Below, piece by piece: positions 43,801 to 53,891 of a stretch of 64,000 nucleotides of DNA. Position 1 is the stretch's first letter, and the number at the start of each line of letters is the position of its first letter. The translations under genes and the position numbers were made by a program. The stretch is from Janthinobacterium sp. GW456P (GTDB lineage Bacteria; Pseudomonadota; Gammaproteobacteria; Burkholderiales; Burkholderiaceae_D), in NCBI RefSeq assembly GCF_002127655.1, contig NZ_NEHB01000004.1, positions 207,012 through 271,011 on the forward strand, read 5' to 3'. Below the pieces are notes generated by a model that did no database searches, was not told the DNA's origin, and saw nothing but the letters and a program-made list of their open reading frames with translations.

Positions 43801-43952
43801 CGGCTGATCAGGGAAGATTGCTGGCTCAGCAGTACTCGCGTGAAGTCGTCGCGCATGTGCTGCACCTGGATCATGGTGACCAGCGCGATCATGGCGATCG
43901 AGGTCAGGCTGGTGGCCAGCGCGACTTTTGCTTTGATGCCAAGAGGCTTCAT
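40878..43952 (-). CDS. hybrid sensor histidine kinase with two receivers and HPt
   Basis: 1024 residues from ATG 43952 (AAGGAAATC upstream). TM1 about 10-30; periplasmic Cache-type sensor 40-280; TM2 286-308; HAMP 308-362; coiled coil 362-385; HisKA with His392 ([10 protein letters not shown]); HATPase 490-608 ([24 protein letters not shown]); receiver 1 with Asp681; receiver 2 with Asp824 ([11 protein letters not shown]); HPt with His964 ([11 protein letters not shown]). BarA-like phosphorelay architecture. Oddities: the conserved Thr/Ser of receiver 1 is Asn712, and the usual HPt Lys is Arg967. No partner regulator gene adjacent. Ligand unknown. Confidence 0.92.
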   Translation of the reverse strand: MKPLGIKAKVALATSLTSIAMIALVTMIQVQHMRDDFTRVLLSQQSSLISRTAAELDDKLGMLLQIVTLTARQQPPELIAQPAQLREYYARRSMLVLFDDVLVLDAHGAVVADMPEVAGRAGINVAEREYFQTVLRTRQPMITEPMLGKSSGMPIVQMVAPVLAADGQVAGVVIGVLRLYKDNLLGRLRSEKIGKSGYYFILTRGAVPRYVLHPDTSRLLQPRLPTANLTTTQLLKDDGEGSMVSTNSRGITAVNSFKRLKSVNWLLAASLPLDDAFEPFDGVLYRLVLWSILASLLAAFVLGWVTVRLLSPLVRLRDTLQALRTSGSRFTPVPVQQRDEIGELTEAFNGLMSERDRLQQELEARAAELEQERDRAEAANRAKSDFVANMSHEIRTPLNAVLGMVYLLGNTKLDTEQRKYLTMVRVAGQSLLGILNDVLDYSKIEARRMELSPVEFDLDEVMNTLATTMTMNAGEKELELAIAVEPDVPRRLVGDAQRLQQILVNLAGNAIKFTESGEVVVAVSLAEKDNGRAWLRFEVRDTGIGMTQLQQQQLFSAFSQGDQSITRRFGGTGLGLAISKQLIHMMGGDIAVASSEGKGSRFWFSVPFDMLAQPAETRRTPTLGQLRLLVADDNRTTRELIVKLIEAWGWLADEVDSGFAAIELYRERLAQQQPYDVVLADWHMPVMDGLATAKAIRQAASGQRQPIVVMVNAFARNHLEEISSAAEADVVLMKPITGSSLFDALHQALIAKHDGGEQRILQQPLGTELAGVHFLLVEDNHLNQAVARGILEHMGATLDVVGDGLQAVERLRTEALRYDIVLMDMQMPVMDGFSATHIIRTELRLSLPVIAMTAGVLASERERCMTAGISDFIAKPVVVEEMMEVILRHLPKRPPVQTAGPAPVADEEIFSMAPLMRVMGRDAKGRGVLRRMVEDALNKGMTPMRDAETALQAGRHSDVARILHSVRGSVGTLGTKRLIRTAFATEEAIDAGRLDEVPALLAQTAQELEQALAAAADWLSRLKD

Positions 43953-44084
43953 GATTTCCTTTTCAGTACCGGGCGGCACAGGCGGCAAGAGAATGCTGTT
44001 AGGAATTTTCCTATCAATACATCAACTTGGCAAGCGGCGCCGCGCAAATGGCCCCCCGTGCATGGGCTTTTGGCGATGTTGCCA

Positions 44085-44090
44085 TATAAT
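44085..44090 (+). promoter_or_regulatory. possible -10 element of fnr
   Basis: Consensus TATAAT 103 nt upstream of the fnr start in the 240-nt spacer 43953-44192; no good -35 hexamer precedes it and no FNR box was found in this spacer. Nothing else recognisable there. Confidence 0.3.
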
Positions 44091-44192
44091 TAAAGTCGGA
44101 ACGTCGTTTATTCAGCGAAATTGCGGTGAAATTGGCACACGGCAACCCTGTATGCAGTAAACTTGTTATTGCATTTTCTAAAAGGTACCGAC

Positions 44193-44951
44193 ATGACTGA
44201 AGCGCTACTCACTCCAACCTTGCCCACAGTGACCGTGGAAGCGTTGCGTGCGCGATGCTCGACGTGCAGCATGCATCAATTGTGCCTGCCGATGGGCCTC
44301 GACGTGGGCGACATGGACAGACTGGACCAGATCATCGGCCGCCGCCGCAAGATTGTGCGCGGCGCTTCGCTGTTCCGCATCGGTGACTCGTTCCAGAACC
44401 TGTATGCGATCCGTCTGGGCCACTTCAAGACCTACCAGATCAATCCGGGCGGCGAAGAGCAGGTGACGGGTTTCCAGATGGCTGGCGAATTGCTGGGCAT
44501 GGACGCCATCAGCGCCGACCGCCACCACTGTAATGCGGTGGCGCTGGAAGACAGCGAAGTGTGTGAAATCCCGTTTTCCAGCCTGGAACAATTGCTGGGC
44601 AATATGCCGACCCTGCTGCGCCATTTCCATCGCATGATGAGCCAGGAAATCACGCGCGAGCAAAGCGTGATGCTGTTGCTGGGCAATATGCAGGCGACGC
44701 AGCGCTTTGCCGCCTTCATCGTCAACCTGGCGTCGCGCTATGAGGCGCGCGGCTATTCGGCCAGCAAATTCCAGTTGCGCATGTCGCGCGAGGAAATCGG
44801 CAACTACCTGGGCCTGACCATCGAAAGCGTCAGCCGTTTATTGTCGAAATTCAAGAAGGAAGGCTGGCTGCGCGTGTCCAACCGGGAAATTGAAATCCTG
44901 CAGCCGGCCAAGCTGAAAGCCATCACGGCCGGCACGGACGTCTGCAAATAA
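44193..44951 (+). CDS. fnr: FNR-type oxygen-responsive transcription factor
   Basis: 252 residues from ATG 44193 with AAAGG upstream. N-terminal cysteines Cys22, Cys25, Cys31 plus Cys124 (SEVCEIPF) supply the four ligands of the oxygen-labile 4Fe-4S cluster. Cyclic-nucleotide-like barrel, dimer helix, and Crp-type HTH with the FNR recognition residues in LTIESVSRLLSKFKKEGW (E-x2-S-R). Activates microaerobic genes at TTGAT-N4-ATCAA sites. Perfect sites occur upstream of ccoN and of the Aer-like gene nearby. Confidence 0.95.
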   Translation: MTEALLTPTLPTVTVEALRARCSTCSMHQLCLPMGLDVGDMDRLDQIIGRRRKIVRGASLFRIGDSFQNLYAIRLGHFKTYQINPGGEEQVTGFQMAGELLGMDAISADRHHCNAVALEDSEVCEIPFSSLEQLLGNMPTLLRHFHRMMSQEITREQSVMLLLGNMQATQRFAAFIVNLASRYEARGYSASKFQLRMSREEIGNYLGLTIESVSRLLSKFKKEGWLRVSNREIEILQPAKLKAITAGTDVCK

Positions 44952-44960
44952 CAGCACCGT

Positions 44961-45063
44961 CAAAACCTACTGCGCGTCGCGCTTTGCGGCCTGCGATGCT
45001 CGCTGTGCTATAGCACAGCTGTGCTTCTCAGCCACAAATCACTGCCGCTCGCTACGGTTTTCC
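44961..45063. repeat. 100-bp dispersed intergenic repeat, copy B
   Basis: Closely similar to copy A at 33770-33879. Ends are roughly inverted (AAAACCTACTGCGCG on the left; GCTACGGTTTT on the right reads AAAACCGTAGC in reverse). Centre is a perfect 18-bp palindrome GCTGTGCTATAGCACAGC (45002-45019). Lies between convergent fnr and ccoH. Confidence 0.75.
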
Positions 45064-45075
45064 CGGCACTGTACG

Positions 45076-45600
45076 TCATAGTTCCTCATCCGCGTGCAGC
45101 GCGATGCTGCGTTGCAGCGGCCAGGTCCAGATGCCGGACAGGCGCCACTCGCGCTTGTCGTTTTCCACCAGCACCTGCCAGCGGCTGCGCTCGAGCATCG
45201 GCAGCGCCACCGAGAAATTGCCGGACGCATCGGGCTGCAGCAGCAGCTTGATGTCTTTTTCCGGCAAGGTCGCGTGTGCCAGGTGCAATTGCAGCGGACC
45301 CTGGTAAGCCTTGCCGAAGCTGTGCACGGAACCGCTGAGACGCGCTGCGGCGACGTCATACGACAGGGTCGTATCCATCGCCAGGTCGCTGGCGATCGTG
45401 TCACGCTTCAGATCCTGGTTGATCGCCTTGCCCTGCTTGTAATAATCGCCCACCACCAGCGCGTCGGGCTGCGTAAACGCGATATAGCCCATGAAGCTGC
45501 CGACGACCACGGACAGGCCGGGGCCGATCATCAACAGCCATGGCCAGCGGTGCTTGTACCATGGGGCAACGGGGGCTTGCAGCTTGAGACTGTCGGACAT
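45076..45600 (-). CDS. ccoH: cbb3 oxidase assembly protein CcoH/FixH
   Basis: 174 residues from ATG 45600 with AGGAG upstream. One N-terminal membrane helix (about 22-44, WPWLLMIGPGLSVVVGSFMG) followed by a periplasmic FixH domain (DYYKQGKAINQDLKRD, then beta strands). Needed for maturation of cbb3 oxidase, together with CcoI, G and S. Last gene of the ccoNOQPGH series, 110 nt after ccoG across a structured spacer. Confidence 0.88.
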   Translation of the reverse strand: MSDSLKLQAPVAPWYKHRWPWLLMIGPGLSVVVGSFMGYIAFTQPDALVVGDYYKQGKAINQDLKRDTIASDLAMDTTLSYDVAAARLSGSVHSFGKAYQGPLQLHLAHATLPEKDIKLLLQPDASGNFSVALPMLERSRWQVLVENDKREWRLSGIWTWPLQRSIALHADEEL

Positions 45601-45628
45601 GGTATTTCTCCTGTGTTTCTGTGTATAC

Positions 45629-45695
45629 GGCCAGTCCCCATGCGGGGACCGGCCTTCCTGCAACTTCGTGGCGGCGGCGGGGGCACCCGGTCCCC
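45629..45695 (-). other. mutually exclusive RNA hairpins between ccoG and ccoH
   Basis: On the minus-strand transcript, segment 1 CGGGGACCGG, segment 2 GGCCGGTCCCCG, segment 3 GGGGACTGGCC. Segment 2 can pair with segment 1 (10 bp) or, through a GCAT loop, with segment 3 (11 bp with one G-U), but not both. No T tract follows, so a simple terminator is not indicated; ccoH's ribosome site follows segment 3. Confidence 0.5.
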
Positions 45696-45710
45696 GTCCG
45701 CCTTTCCTTG

Positions 45711-47093
<1,383 letters not shown>

Positions 47094-47097
47094 TACG

Positions 47098-48018
47098 TCA
47101 TTTCACGGGCGTCTGGGGATTCGACAGGCTCCAGACATACGCCGACAGCACGTGTACCTTGGATTCGCCGAGGAAGTCGCTGAAGGCCGGCATGGTGTTG
47201 TTGCGACCCTTGCGCACGGTTTCCATGATGGTATCGGCGCTGCCGCCGTACAGCCAGATCTTGTCCGTCAGGTTAGGCGCGCCGAGCATCTGGTTGCCCT
47301 TCGCATCGGCACCGTGACAGGCCATGCAGGCGCCGAACTTGGCTTTGCCCAGCACCGACTTGACGGGGTCCGAGGTCGAGCCGGACAGGCTCAGCACATA
47401 ATGGGCCACGTTCTCGACATCCTGTTCGGAACCCAGCGCGGCGCCCATCGGCGGCATTTGTCCATTGCGGCCGTGCATGATGGTGGTCTTGATGATGTCG
47501 GGATCACCGCCATACAGCCAGTCCTTGTCCGTCAGGTTGGGGAAGCCCTTGTTGCCGCGGGCATCCGAACCGTGGCACTGCGCGCAGTAGGTCAGGAACA
47601 GGCGCTGGCCGATGGCTTGCGCCTGCGGATCGGCGGCCACCGTCTTCAAGTCCTGGCTCAGGTACTTGTTGAACAGGGGGCCGTAGTCGGCTTCCGCCTT
47701 CTTCAGCTCTTCCTCGTACTGGCCCGTCGATTTCCAGCCCAGGCTGCCGGCATAGTTGCCCAGGCCCGGATACAGGAACAGGTAGGCCAGCGCGAAGACG
47801 ATGGTGATGTAGAACAGCCACATCCACCAGCGCGGCATCGGCGTATTGAGTTCCTTCAAGTCCTCGTCCCAGACGTGACCCGTGGTGCCGTCGGCGGGGG
47901 CGCCGGCGGCCACTTTCACTTTCGACTGCGAGTACAGCAGCACGCCGCAGCCGATGATGCCCAGCAGGGACAGCACGATGACGTAGATATTCCAGAAGCC
48001 ATTGGTAAAGTCAGCCAT
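47098..48018 (-). CDS. ccoP: cbb3 oxidase diheme subunit CcoP
   Basis: 306 residues from ATG 48018, overlapping ccoQ by 8 nt. Two membrane helices (about 10-29 and 65-84), then two periplasmic cytochrome c domains with CXXCH at Cys145-His149 (CAQCH) and Cys231-His235 (CMACH) and distal methionines (GQMPPMG, NTMPAF). Receives electrons from cytochrome c and passes them to CcoO/CcoN. Two-helix CcoP form. Confidence 0.95.
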   Translation of the reverse strand: MADFTNGFWNIYVIVLSLLGIIGCGVLLYSQSKVKVAAGAPADGTTGHVWDEDLKELNTPMPRWWMWLFYITIVFALAYLFLYPGLGNYAGSLGWKSTGQYEEELKKAEADYGPLFNKYLSQDLKTVAADPQAQAIGQRLFLTYCAQCHGSDARGNKGFPNLTDKDWLYGGDPDIIKTTIMHGRNGQMPPMGAALGSEQDVENVAHYVLSLSGSTSDPVKSVLGKAKFGACMACHGADAKGNQMLGAPNLTDKIWLYGGSADTIMETVRKGRNNTMPAFSDFLGESKVHVLSAYVWSLSNPQTPVK

Positions 48019-48211
48019 GGTTGCGCTCCCCTTGTGCCGGCGCGGCATCGGCCGGATAGTCGAGCGCCTCGTCGGCGAACGGCAGGCGTGCCGCCGCGTC
48101 GAAGTCGCCATTGCTGCGGCTGAACGTCCACCACAGGATGCCCACGAATGTCATAAAGGAAACCACCGTCATGACGCTGCTGGCGCTGTCAAACAGGTTT
48201 TCGATTGCCAT
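48011..48211 (-). CDS. ccoQ: cbb3 oxidase subunit CcoQ
   Basis: 66 residues, single membrane helix (about 12-30, SVMTVVSFMTFVGILWWTFS) followed by a short charged tail, as in CcoQ/FixQ, which stabilises the complex. Wedged between ccoO (1 nt) and ccoP (8-nt overlap), confirming a tight operon. Confidence 0.9.
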   Translation of the reverse strand: MAIENLFDSASSVMTVVSFMTFVGILWWTFSRSNGDFDAAARLPFADEALDYPADAAPAQGERNHG

Positions 48212-48212
48212 G

Positions 48213-48827
48213 CTAATTCCTTGTTTTGATTAATGTACCGAGGCCTTGCAGATAGGCGACCAGGGCGTCTTCTTCCGTCTTGTCCTGCAGCTGCGCGGGG
48301 CCGGCGGCGATTTCTTCCTCGCTGTACGGCTGGCCCAGGCGTTTCAGGGCGCGCATCTTCGGCATGATGTCGTCAGGCACCAGCTTGGTCTTCGCCAGCC
48401 ATGGATAGGCCGGCATGTTCGACTCGGGTACCACGTCGCGCGGGTTGTTCAAGTGCGTGCGGTGCCATTCGTCGCTGTAGCGGGCGCCCACGCGGGCCAG
48501 GTCCGGCCCCGTGCGCTTGGAACCCCACTGGAACGGACGGTCGTAGACGAATTCGCCGGCGACCGAGTAGTGGCCATAGCGTTCCGTTTCCGCGCGCAGC
48601 GGACGCACCATCTGCGAGTGGCAGTTGTAGCAGCCTTCGCGCACGTAAATGTCGCGGCCCGCCAGGCGCAGCGGCGAGTACGGCTTCAGGCCGGCGACCG
48701 GCTCCGTCGTGCTCTTCTGGAAGAACAGGGGAACGATCTCGACGGCGCCGCCGATGCTGATCACCACGGTGACCAGGGCGATCAGCAGCCAGGGGTTTCT
48801 CTCAATCCATGCATGTGAAAATTTCAT
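48213..48827 (-). CDS. ccoO: cbb3 oxidase monoheme subunit CcoO
   Basis: 204 residues, N-terminal membrane anchor (about 13-35) and a periplasmic cytochrome c with Cys66-Cys69-His70 (CYNCH) and downstream methionine ([10 protein letters not shown]). Standard CcoO length. Lies 15 nt after ccoN. Confidence 0.95.
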   Translation of the reverse strand: MKFSHAWIERNPWLLIALVTVVISIGGAVEIVPLFFQKSTTEPVAGLKPYSPLRLAGRDIYVREGCYNCHSQMVRPLRAETERYGHYSVAGEFVYDRPFQWGSKRTGPDLARVGARYSDEWHRTHLNNPRDVVPESNMPAYPWLAKTKLVPDDIMPKMRALKRLGQPYSEEEIAAGPAQLQDKTEEDALVAYLQGLGTLIKTRN

Positions 48828-48842
48828 TTGCTTTCGCTCCTA

Positions 48843-50270
48843 TCAGGCGTGCGCCGCGTTCAGTTCCGGAATGCGGGCGACGGGGAGTTTGCTGCCGCGC
48901 AGAGTCATCCAGGTGTTGTAGCCCATGATGCACATACCCGACAGGTACAGCAGGCCACCGGCCACGCGCACCACGTAGTACGGATACGTTGCTTTCACGC
49001 TCTCGACAAAGGTGTAGGTCAGGGTGCCGTCCGGATTGACCGCGCGCCACATCAGGCCCTGCATCACGCCGGCGATCCACATTGCGGCGATGTACAGCAC
49101 GATGCCGATGGTGGCCACCCAGAAGTGCACGTCGACCAGGCGCGTGCTGTGCATCTGCGTGCGGCCCGCCAGGCGCGGCAGCAGGTAGTAGATCGAACCC
49201 ATGGTGATGAAGCCCACCCAGCCCAGGGCGCCCGCATGCACGTGGGCAACGGTCCAGTCGGTATAGTGCGACAGCGAGTTGATGGTCTTGATCGACATCA
49301 TCGGACCTTCGAAGGTGGCGATGCCGTAGAACGACAGCGAGACGATCATGAATTTCAGGATCGGGTCGGTACGCAGCTTGTGCCAGGCGCCCGACAGGGT
49401 CATGATGCCGTTGATCATGCCGCCCCAGCTTGGCGCCAGCAGGACCAGCGAGAAGACCATGCCGATCGATTGCGTCCAGTCAGGCAAGGCCGTGTAGTGC
49501 AGGTGATGCGGGCCGGCCCACATGTAGGTGAAGATCAGCGCCCAGAAGTGGACGATCGACAAACGGTACGAGTACACGGGGCGCTCGGCCTGTTTCGGGA
49601 TGAAGTAATAGACCATGCCCAGGTAGCCGGCGGTCAGGATGAAGCCCACCGCGTTATGGCCGTACCACCACTGGATCATGGCGTCCTGCACGCCCGCATA
49701 CGCGGAATACGACTTGGTGAACGAGGCTGGCATGACGGCGCCATTGACCACGTGCAAAATCGTCACGGCCAGGATGTAGGCGCCGAAGAACCAGTTGGCC
49801 ACGTAGATGTGCTTGACCTTGCGCTTGATCAGGGTGCCGAAGAAGACGATGGCGTAGGCGATCCAGACGACGGCGATGAGGATGGCGATAGGCCATTCCA
49901 GCTCGGCGTATTCCTTGCCGCGGGTCAGGCCCATGGGCAGGCTGACGACCGCGCACAGGATGACCGCTTGCCAGCCCCAGAAGGTAAAGGCGGCCAGTTT
50001 GTCGGAAAACAGGCGCACCTGGCAGGTGCGTTGCACGACGTAGTACGAGGTGGCGAACAGGCCGCAGATGCCGAAGGCGAAAATCACCGCATTCGTGTGC
50101 AGCGGACGCAAGCGTCCGTATGTCAGCCATGGTATGTCGAGGTTCAGGGCAGGCCAGGCCAGCTGAGCGGCGATGATAACGCCTACCAGCATGCCGATGA
50201 TGCCCCATACCACAGTAGCGACCGCGAATTGCTTCACGATCTTGTAGTTATAGTTCAGCGATTGATCCAC
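48843..50270 (-). CDS. ccoN: cbb3 oxidase catalytic subunit CcoN
   Basis: 475 residues, twelve helices, heme-copper oxidase subunit I of the C family. Conserved metal-ligand histidines occur in [44 protein letters not shown] and [14 protein letters not shown]. Reduces oxygen to water with high affinity, pumping protons; needs CcoO, P and Q. First gene of the operon, behind a perfect FNR box. Confidence 0.96.
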   Translation of the reverse strand: MDQSLNYNYKIVKQFAVATVVWGIIGMLVGVIIAAQLAWPALNLDIPWLTYGRLRPLHTNAVIFAFGICGLFATSYYVVQRTCQVRLFSDKLAAFTFWGWQAVILCAVVSLPMGLTRGKEYAELEWPIAILIAVVWIAYAIVFFGTLIKRKVKHIYVANWFFGAYILAVTILHVVNGAVMPASFTKSYSAYAGVQDAMIQWWYGHNAVGFILTAGYLGMVYYFIPKQAERPVYSYRLSIVHFWALIFTYMWAGPHHLHYTALPDWTQSIGMVFSLVLLAPSWGGMINGIMTLSGAWHKLRTDPILKFMIVSLSFYGIATFEGPMMSIKTINSLSHYTDWTVAHVHAGALGWVGFITMGSIYYLLPRLAGRTQMHSTRLVDVHFWVATIGIVLYIAAMWIAGVMQGLMWRAVNPDGTLTYTFVESVKATYPYYVVRVAGGLLYLSGMCIMGYNTWMTLRGSKLPVARIPELNAAHA

Positions 50271-50338
50271 AAAGACTCTCCCTGGAATTACTATTTATGA
50301 TGGTGGCCAGAGAGTAAGTGTTTGACCGCGAAAAAACT

Positions 50339-50352
50339 TTGATGTGGATCAA
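50339..50352 (-). promoter_or_regulatory. FNR box of ccoN promoter
   Basis: TTGATGTGGATCAA, perfect TTGAT-N4-ATCAA. On the minus strand, 22 nt downstream comes TACTCT as -10 hexamer, the class II geometry with the box centred near -41.5 and start near 50304. The remaining 50353-50495 spacer before ccoS contains only a bulged GC-rich hairpin (about 50466-50488) that may end the ccoIS message. Confidence 0.9.
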
Positions 50353-50495
50353 AATTCCCCGGATGAAATAAGCGTAGCGAACTGGCATCGAAATAAAGTG
50401 ATATTTCGATCAAAAAGGCCGTACAAGATCCCTGCAAAAAGGGCATGGGGAGCAGATGCGCCGGCCATGGCGTGCGCGACGCCGGCCGGGCAGGG

Positions 50496-50672
50496 TCAGG
50501 GATGCGGTTCGCCGGGCGCCGGCTTGACCGTCGTGTCGTCATCCTGCAGCACGCGCAGGCCCGGTCCGACGAGGTCGTCGAACTGGCCGCTGTCCGAGGC
50601 CGTGAAATACACCCACAGGGCGATGAAGACGACCACGACACTTAAGGGGATGAGGAGGTACAGTGCTTCCAT
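50496..50672 (-). CDS. ccoS: cbb3 oxidase maturation protein CcoS
   Basis: 58 residues: MEALYLLIPLSVVVVFIALW at the N terminus is a membrane helix, followed by YFTASDSGQFDDLVGPGLRV, the conserved CcoS segment (SGQFDDLxGP), and a short acidic, proline-rich tail. CcoS is needed for cofactor insertion in cbb3 oxidase. Starts 2 nt after the ccoI stop. Confidence 0.92.
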   Translation of the reverse strand: MEALYLLIPLSVVVVFIALWVYFTASDSGQFDDLVGPGLRVLQDDDTTVKPAPGEPHP

Positions 50673-50674
50673 GT

Positions 50675-53104
50675 TCAGGCTTTCCGCAGACGCAGGGCGT
50701 TGGCGATGACGACCGCCGAGCTGGCAGCCATGCCGACGCCGGACAGCCAGGGGTTCAAGAAGCCCAGCGCGGCGGCCGGGATGGCCGTCAGATTGTACAG
50801 GGTGGCCCAGCCCAGGTTCTCGCGGATGATGCGCATGCTGCGCGCGGCCGTTTTCGCCGTGTCGAGCACGGACACCAATTGGCTCGACAGCAGCACCGTG
50901 TCCGCATGCGCCTGCGCCAGCGCGGCGCCGGAACCCATGGCGAAGGACACGTCGGCGCCGCTCAGGACGGCGGCGTCGTTGATGCCGTCGCCGACCATGG
51001 CCACGACGGCGCCCGTGGCCTGCAATTGCTGCACGAAATCGAGCTTTTCATCGGGCAGGCATTCGCCGCACGCCGTGGCGATGCCCAGCTCGGCCGCCAC
51101 GCTTTGCGTCAGCGCCTCCTGGTCGCCACTCAGCAGCACGACTTGCTTGCCGCGCTGGTGGAAATACGCGACCACGTCGCGCGCTTCCGGGCGCAGCGCG
51201 TCGCTGAGCAGGAAACGCGTCAGCCAGCGCCCCTGCGTGCCCAGGTACAGCGGCGTCATGCCCTGCATGCCGACGGCCGTGTCGCCCAGCGGCGGACCCG
51301 CGATGGCGGCGACAAAGGCCGCATTGCCCAGGCGGTAGCGCACGCCGTCGACGATGCCCTCGAGGCCCTGGCCCTGCACTTCCTGCAGGTTTTCCGCATG
51401 CGTGCGCGGCGTTTCTCCCGCTGCTGCCAGGATCGCCTGCGCCAGCGGATGGGCGCTGCCCGCTTCCAGCGCGGCGGCCACCTGCAGGCAGTCGTCTTCC
51501 GTCATGCTGTCCAGGCCCTCGATCTGTTTCAGCACGGGCCGGCCCAGGGTCAATGTGCCCGTCTTGTCGAAGACGATGTGGGTGGCGCGGTGCAGGGTTT
51601 CCAGCACGTGCGGCTGGACGATCAGCACGCCGCGCCGCAGCAGGCTGTCGGTGGCGGCCGCCAGCGCCGTCGGCGTGGCGAGCGACAGCGCGCACGGGCA
51701 CGACACGACCAGCACGGCAATCGCCACGGGCCACGCCTGCGCCGCATCGTGCCAGCTCCAGAAGGCGAACACGGCGACGGCGAACAGCAGCAGGCCCAGC
51801 ACGAACCAGGCGGCCACTTTATCGGCCCATTGGGCGATCTGCGGCTTGCCGCTGCCGGCCCGCTCGATCAGTTTCAACAGGTCCGACAGCGTGCTTTCGC
51901 GCGCCGGTTTCAGCACGCGCAGGATCAGTGCCGCGCTGGCATTGATGGCGCCGCCCGGCACCCGCTCGCCCAGTTTGCGGCGCTGCGCCGCGCTCTCGCC
52001 CGTCAGCAGCGATAAATCGAGCGCGCTCGTGCCTTCGATGATGACGCTGTCGGCGGCAATCGCCTCGCCCGGTTTGACCAGGATGACGTCGCCCACGGCG
52101 AGGGAACCCGCCGGCACCAGGGTGGTGGCCCGGTTGTCTGGAAAGCCCGCCATCAGCGAGGCGGACGCGGGCAAGGCATGCTGCAAGCGCTCGAGGGCCG
52201 AGGCAGCCTTGCGGCGCGCCTGCAGCTCGAAATAGCGGCTGCACAGCAGCAGGAAAATGAACATCGTGGCCGAGTCGTAATACACCTCGCCGCGGCCCGT
52301 AAACGTCGCCACCACACTGCCGAAGAAGGCCGCCAGGATGCCCAGCGCCACGGGCACGTCCATGCCCAGGGTGCGCGCACGCAGGCTGGCCCAGGCGCCC
52401 TGGAAAAACGGCAGGGCCGAATAGCAGATGGCGGGCAGGGTCAAGAGCAGGCTGGCCCAGCGCATCAGGCTGGCCATATTGTTGTCCAGGGTGCCGTCTT
52501 CGGCCGCCAGGTAGGCGGGTGCCACGTACATCATCACCTGCATCATCGACAGGCCGGCGACGAACAATTGGCGGCCCAGCGTCTTGCTGGCTTTCTGCAG
52601 GCGTTCGCCATGGCGCACGGCGTCATACGGATAGGCCGTGTAGCCGACTTGCCGCACGGCTTGCAGGATGTCGCCCGGTTCGCACTGCGCGCGGCTCCAG
52701 CGCACGTACAGGCGTTCCGTGGCGACGTTCAGGCTGGCCGCCTGCACGCCGGGCAAACGCGTCAGCTGGCGCTCGATCAGCCAGACGCAGGCGGCGCAGC
52801 GGATGCCCTCGACAGAGAGCGTTGCTTCGCAGCTGCTGGCGTCGCGCGCGAATTGCGCGTCGTCATTGCTGTACAGGCGCAGCTCGGGCGGCACCATGGT
52901 CGCATCGGCCGCGTTGACGGCATATTCGTCGCGGTCGCGGTAGTAGGCGCTCTGGCCGATGTCGACGATGGTTTGCGCCACGGCTTCGCAGCCGGGGCAG
53001 CACATGGCGCGCGGCACGTCGTCGATGGTGACGAGCCAGCTGGAACCGCTGGGCACAGGCAAGCCGCAATGGAAGCAGGCGGAGGGTTGTAAAACAGCAT
53101 TCAT
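50675..53104 (-). CDS. ccoI: copper-exporting P1B ATPase CcoI for cbb3 assembly
   Basis: 809 residues from ATG 53104. Cys-rich N-terminal metal region (CFHCGLPV, CCPGCEAVA), HMA domain with CAAC (SVEGIRCAACVWLIE), eight helices, membrane metal site CPC (VVSCPCALSLATP), phosphorylation site DKTGTLT, and the GDGINDA hinge. FixI/CopA2-type pump that delivers copper for CcoN assembly rather than detoxification. Gap of 22 nt to the SafE-like gene upstream and 2 nt to ccoS. Confidence 0.94.
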   Translation of the reverse strand: MNAVLQPSACFHCGLPVPSGSSWLVTIDDVPRAMCCPGCEAVAQTIVDIGQSAYYRDRDEYAVNAADATMVPPELRLYSNDDAQFARDASSCEATLSVEGIRCAACVWLIERQLTRLPGVQAASLNVATERLYVRWSRAQCEPGDILQAVRQVGYTAYPYDAVRHGERLQKASKTLGRQLFVAGLSMMQVMMYVAPAYLAAEDGTLDNNMASLMRWASLLLTLPAICYSALPFFQGAWASLRARTLGMDVPVALGILAAFFGSVVATFTGRGEVYYDSATMFIFLLLCSRYFELQARRKAASALERLQHALPASASLMAGFPDNRATTLVPAGSLAVGDVILVKPGEAIAADSVIIEGTSALDLSLLTGESAAQRRKLGERVPGGAINASAALILRVLKPARESTLSDLLKLIERAGSGKPQIAQWADKVAAWFVLGLLLFAVAVFAFWSWHDAAQAWPVAIAVLVVSCPCALSLATPTALAAATDSLLRRGVLIVQPHVLETLHRATHIVFDKTGTLTLGRPVLKQIEGLDSMTEDDCLQVAAALEAGSAHPLAQAILAAAGETPRTHAENLQEVQGQGLEGIVDGVRYRLGNAAFVAAIAGPPLGDTAVGMQGMTPLYLGTQGRWLTRFLLSDALRPEARDVVAYFHQRGKQVVLLSGDQEALTQSVAAELGIATACGECLPDEKLDFVQQLQATGAVVAMVGDGINDAAVLSGADVSFAMGSGAALAQAHADTVLLSSQLVSVLDTAKTAARSMRIIRENLGWATLYNLTAIPAAALGFLNPWLSGVGMAASSAVVIANALRLRKA

Positions 53105-53126
53105 AGGTATGTTTTCATGCGTCTTT

Positions 53127-53882
53127 TCATGGATGGCCCGTGACGCACAGGGCGTCGAGCCAGCCCAGCGAGACACCATTCGCGGCGCGCAGCAGGCCCA
53201 GCAAGCCAAAGCCCAGCACCAGCAAGCCGCTGGCGATGCGCACGGGGCGGCGCTGCATCTGCATGCGCAAGCGCGTGCCCAGCAAGCCCATGCTCAGCAA
53301 AGTGGGCAGGGTGCCCAGGCCGAAGGCGGCCATCGTGGCCGCGCCGCGCAATGCCGAACCTTGCATCATGGCCGTCAGCAGCGCGCTGTAGACCATGCCG
53401 CACGGCACCCAGCCCCACAGGCCGCCCACGGCCAGCGCCTTGAATGGCGTATCCATGGGCATCAGCGGTTTCAGCAGGGGGCGCACGCGGCGCCAGACGA
53501 CGTTGCCGGCCGCTTCCAGCCGGGCCAGGCCGCGCCAGGCATCCATCAGGTACAGGCCCAAAGCCACCAGCATCAGGTTGGCCAGCCAGTAGCCGGCCAC
53601 TTGCAGCGACGCCAGGTGCAGCATGCCGGCGCCGGCCAGGCTGCCGGCCAGGGCGCCAGCCAGCATGTAGCTGCCTATGCGCCCGCCGTTGTAGGCCAGT
53701 ACGCGCAGCACGTTAGCCTGCAGCGCGGGGCGCGCCACGGCGATGGCGATCACGGGACGCGTCGGCGCCGGTGCGCCGCCGCTGATCGACAGGGCGCCCA
53801 CGATACCGCCGCACATGCCGATGCAGTGCACGCTGCCGGCCAGGCCGACCAGGAACATGGGCACGAGGCTGAGGGCGTTCAT
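53127..53882 (-). CDS. SafE/TauE-like membrane protein linked to cbb3 assembly
   Basis: 251 residues, six to seven helices of the DsbD-transmembrane-like group (PF13386), with GSVHCIGMCGGIVGAL in TM1 and GWVPCGMVYSALLTAM mid-protein, each holding conserved Cys residues. Usually annotated sulfite exporter TauE/SafE, but its place between hemN and ccoI suggests copper or thiol handling in oxidase maturation (inference). Confidence 0.82.
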   Translation of the reverse strand: MNALSLVPMFLVGLAGSVHCIGMCGGIVGALSISGGAPAPTRPVIAIAVARPALQANVLRVLAYNGGRIGSYMLAGALAGSLAGAGMLHLASLQVAGYWLANLMLVALGLYLMDAWRGLARLEAAGNVVWRRVRPLLKPLMPMDTPFKALAVGGLWGWVPCGMVYSALLTAMMQGSALRGAATMAAFGLGTLPTLLSMGLLGTRLRMQMQRRPVRIASGLLVLGFGLLGLLRAANGVSLGWLDALCVTGHP

Positions 53883-53891
53883 CGGGCGGTG

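Noticed and set aside
44952..45075. Terminator between fnr and ccoH
   Set aside because: The strong dyad there belongs to the dispersed repeat and has no T tract.
50399..50416. Second FNR-like site upstream of ccoN (TGAT...ATCAA)
   Set aside because: Half sites are separated by six bases instead of four, so it does not match the FNR consensus.
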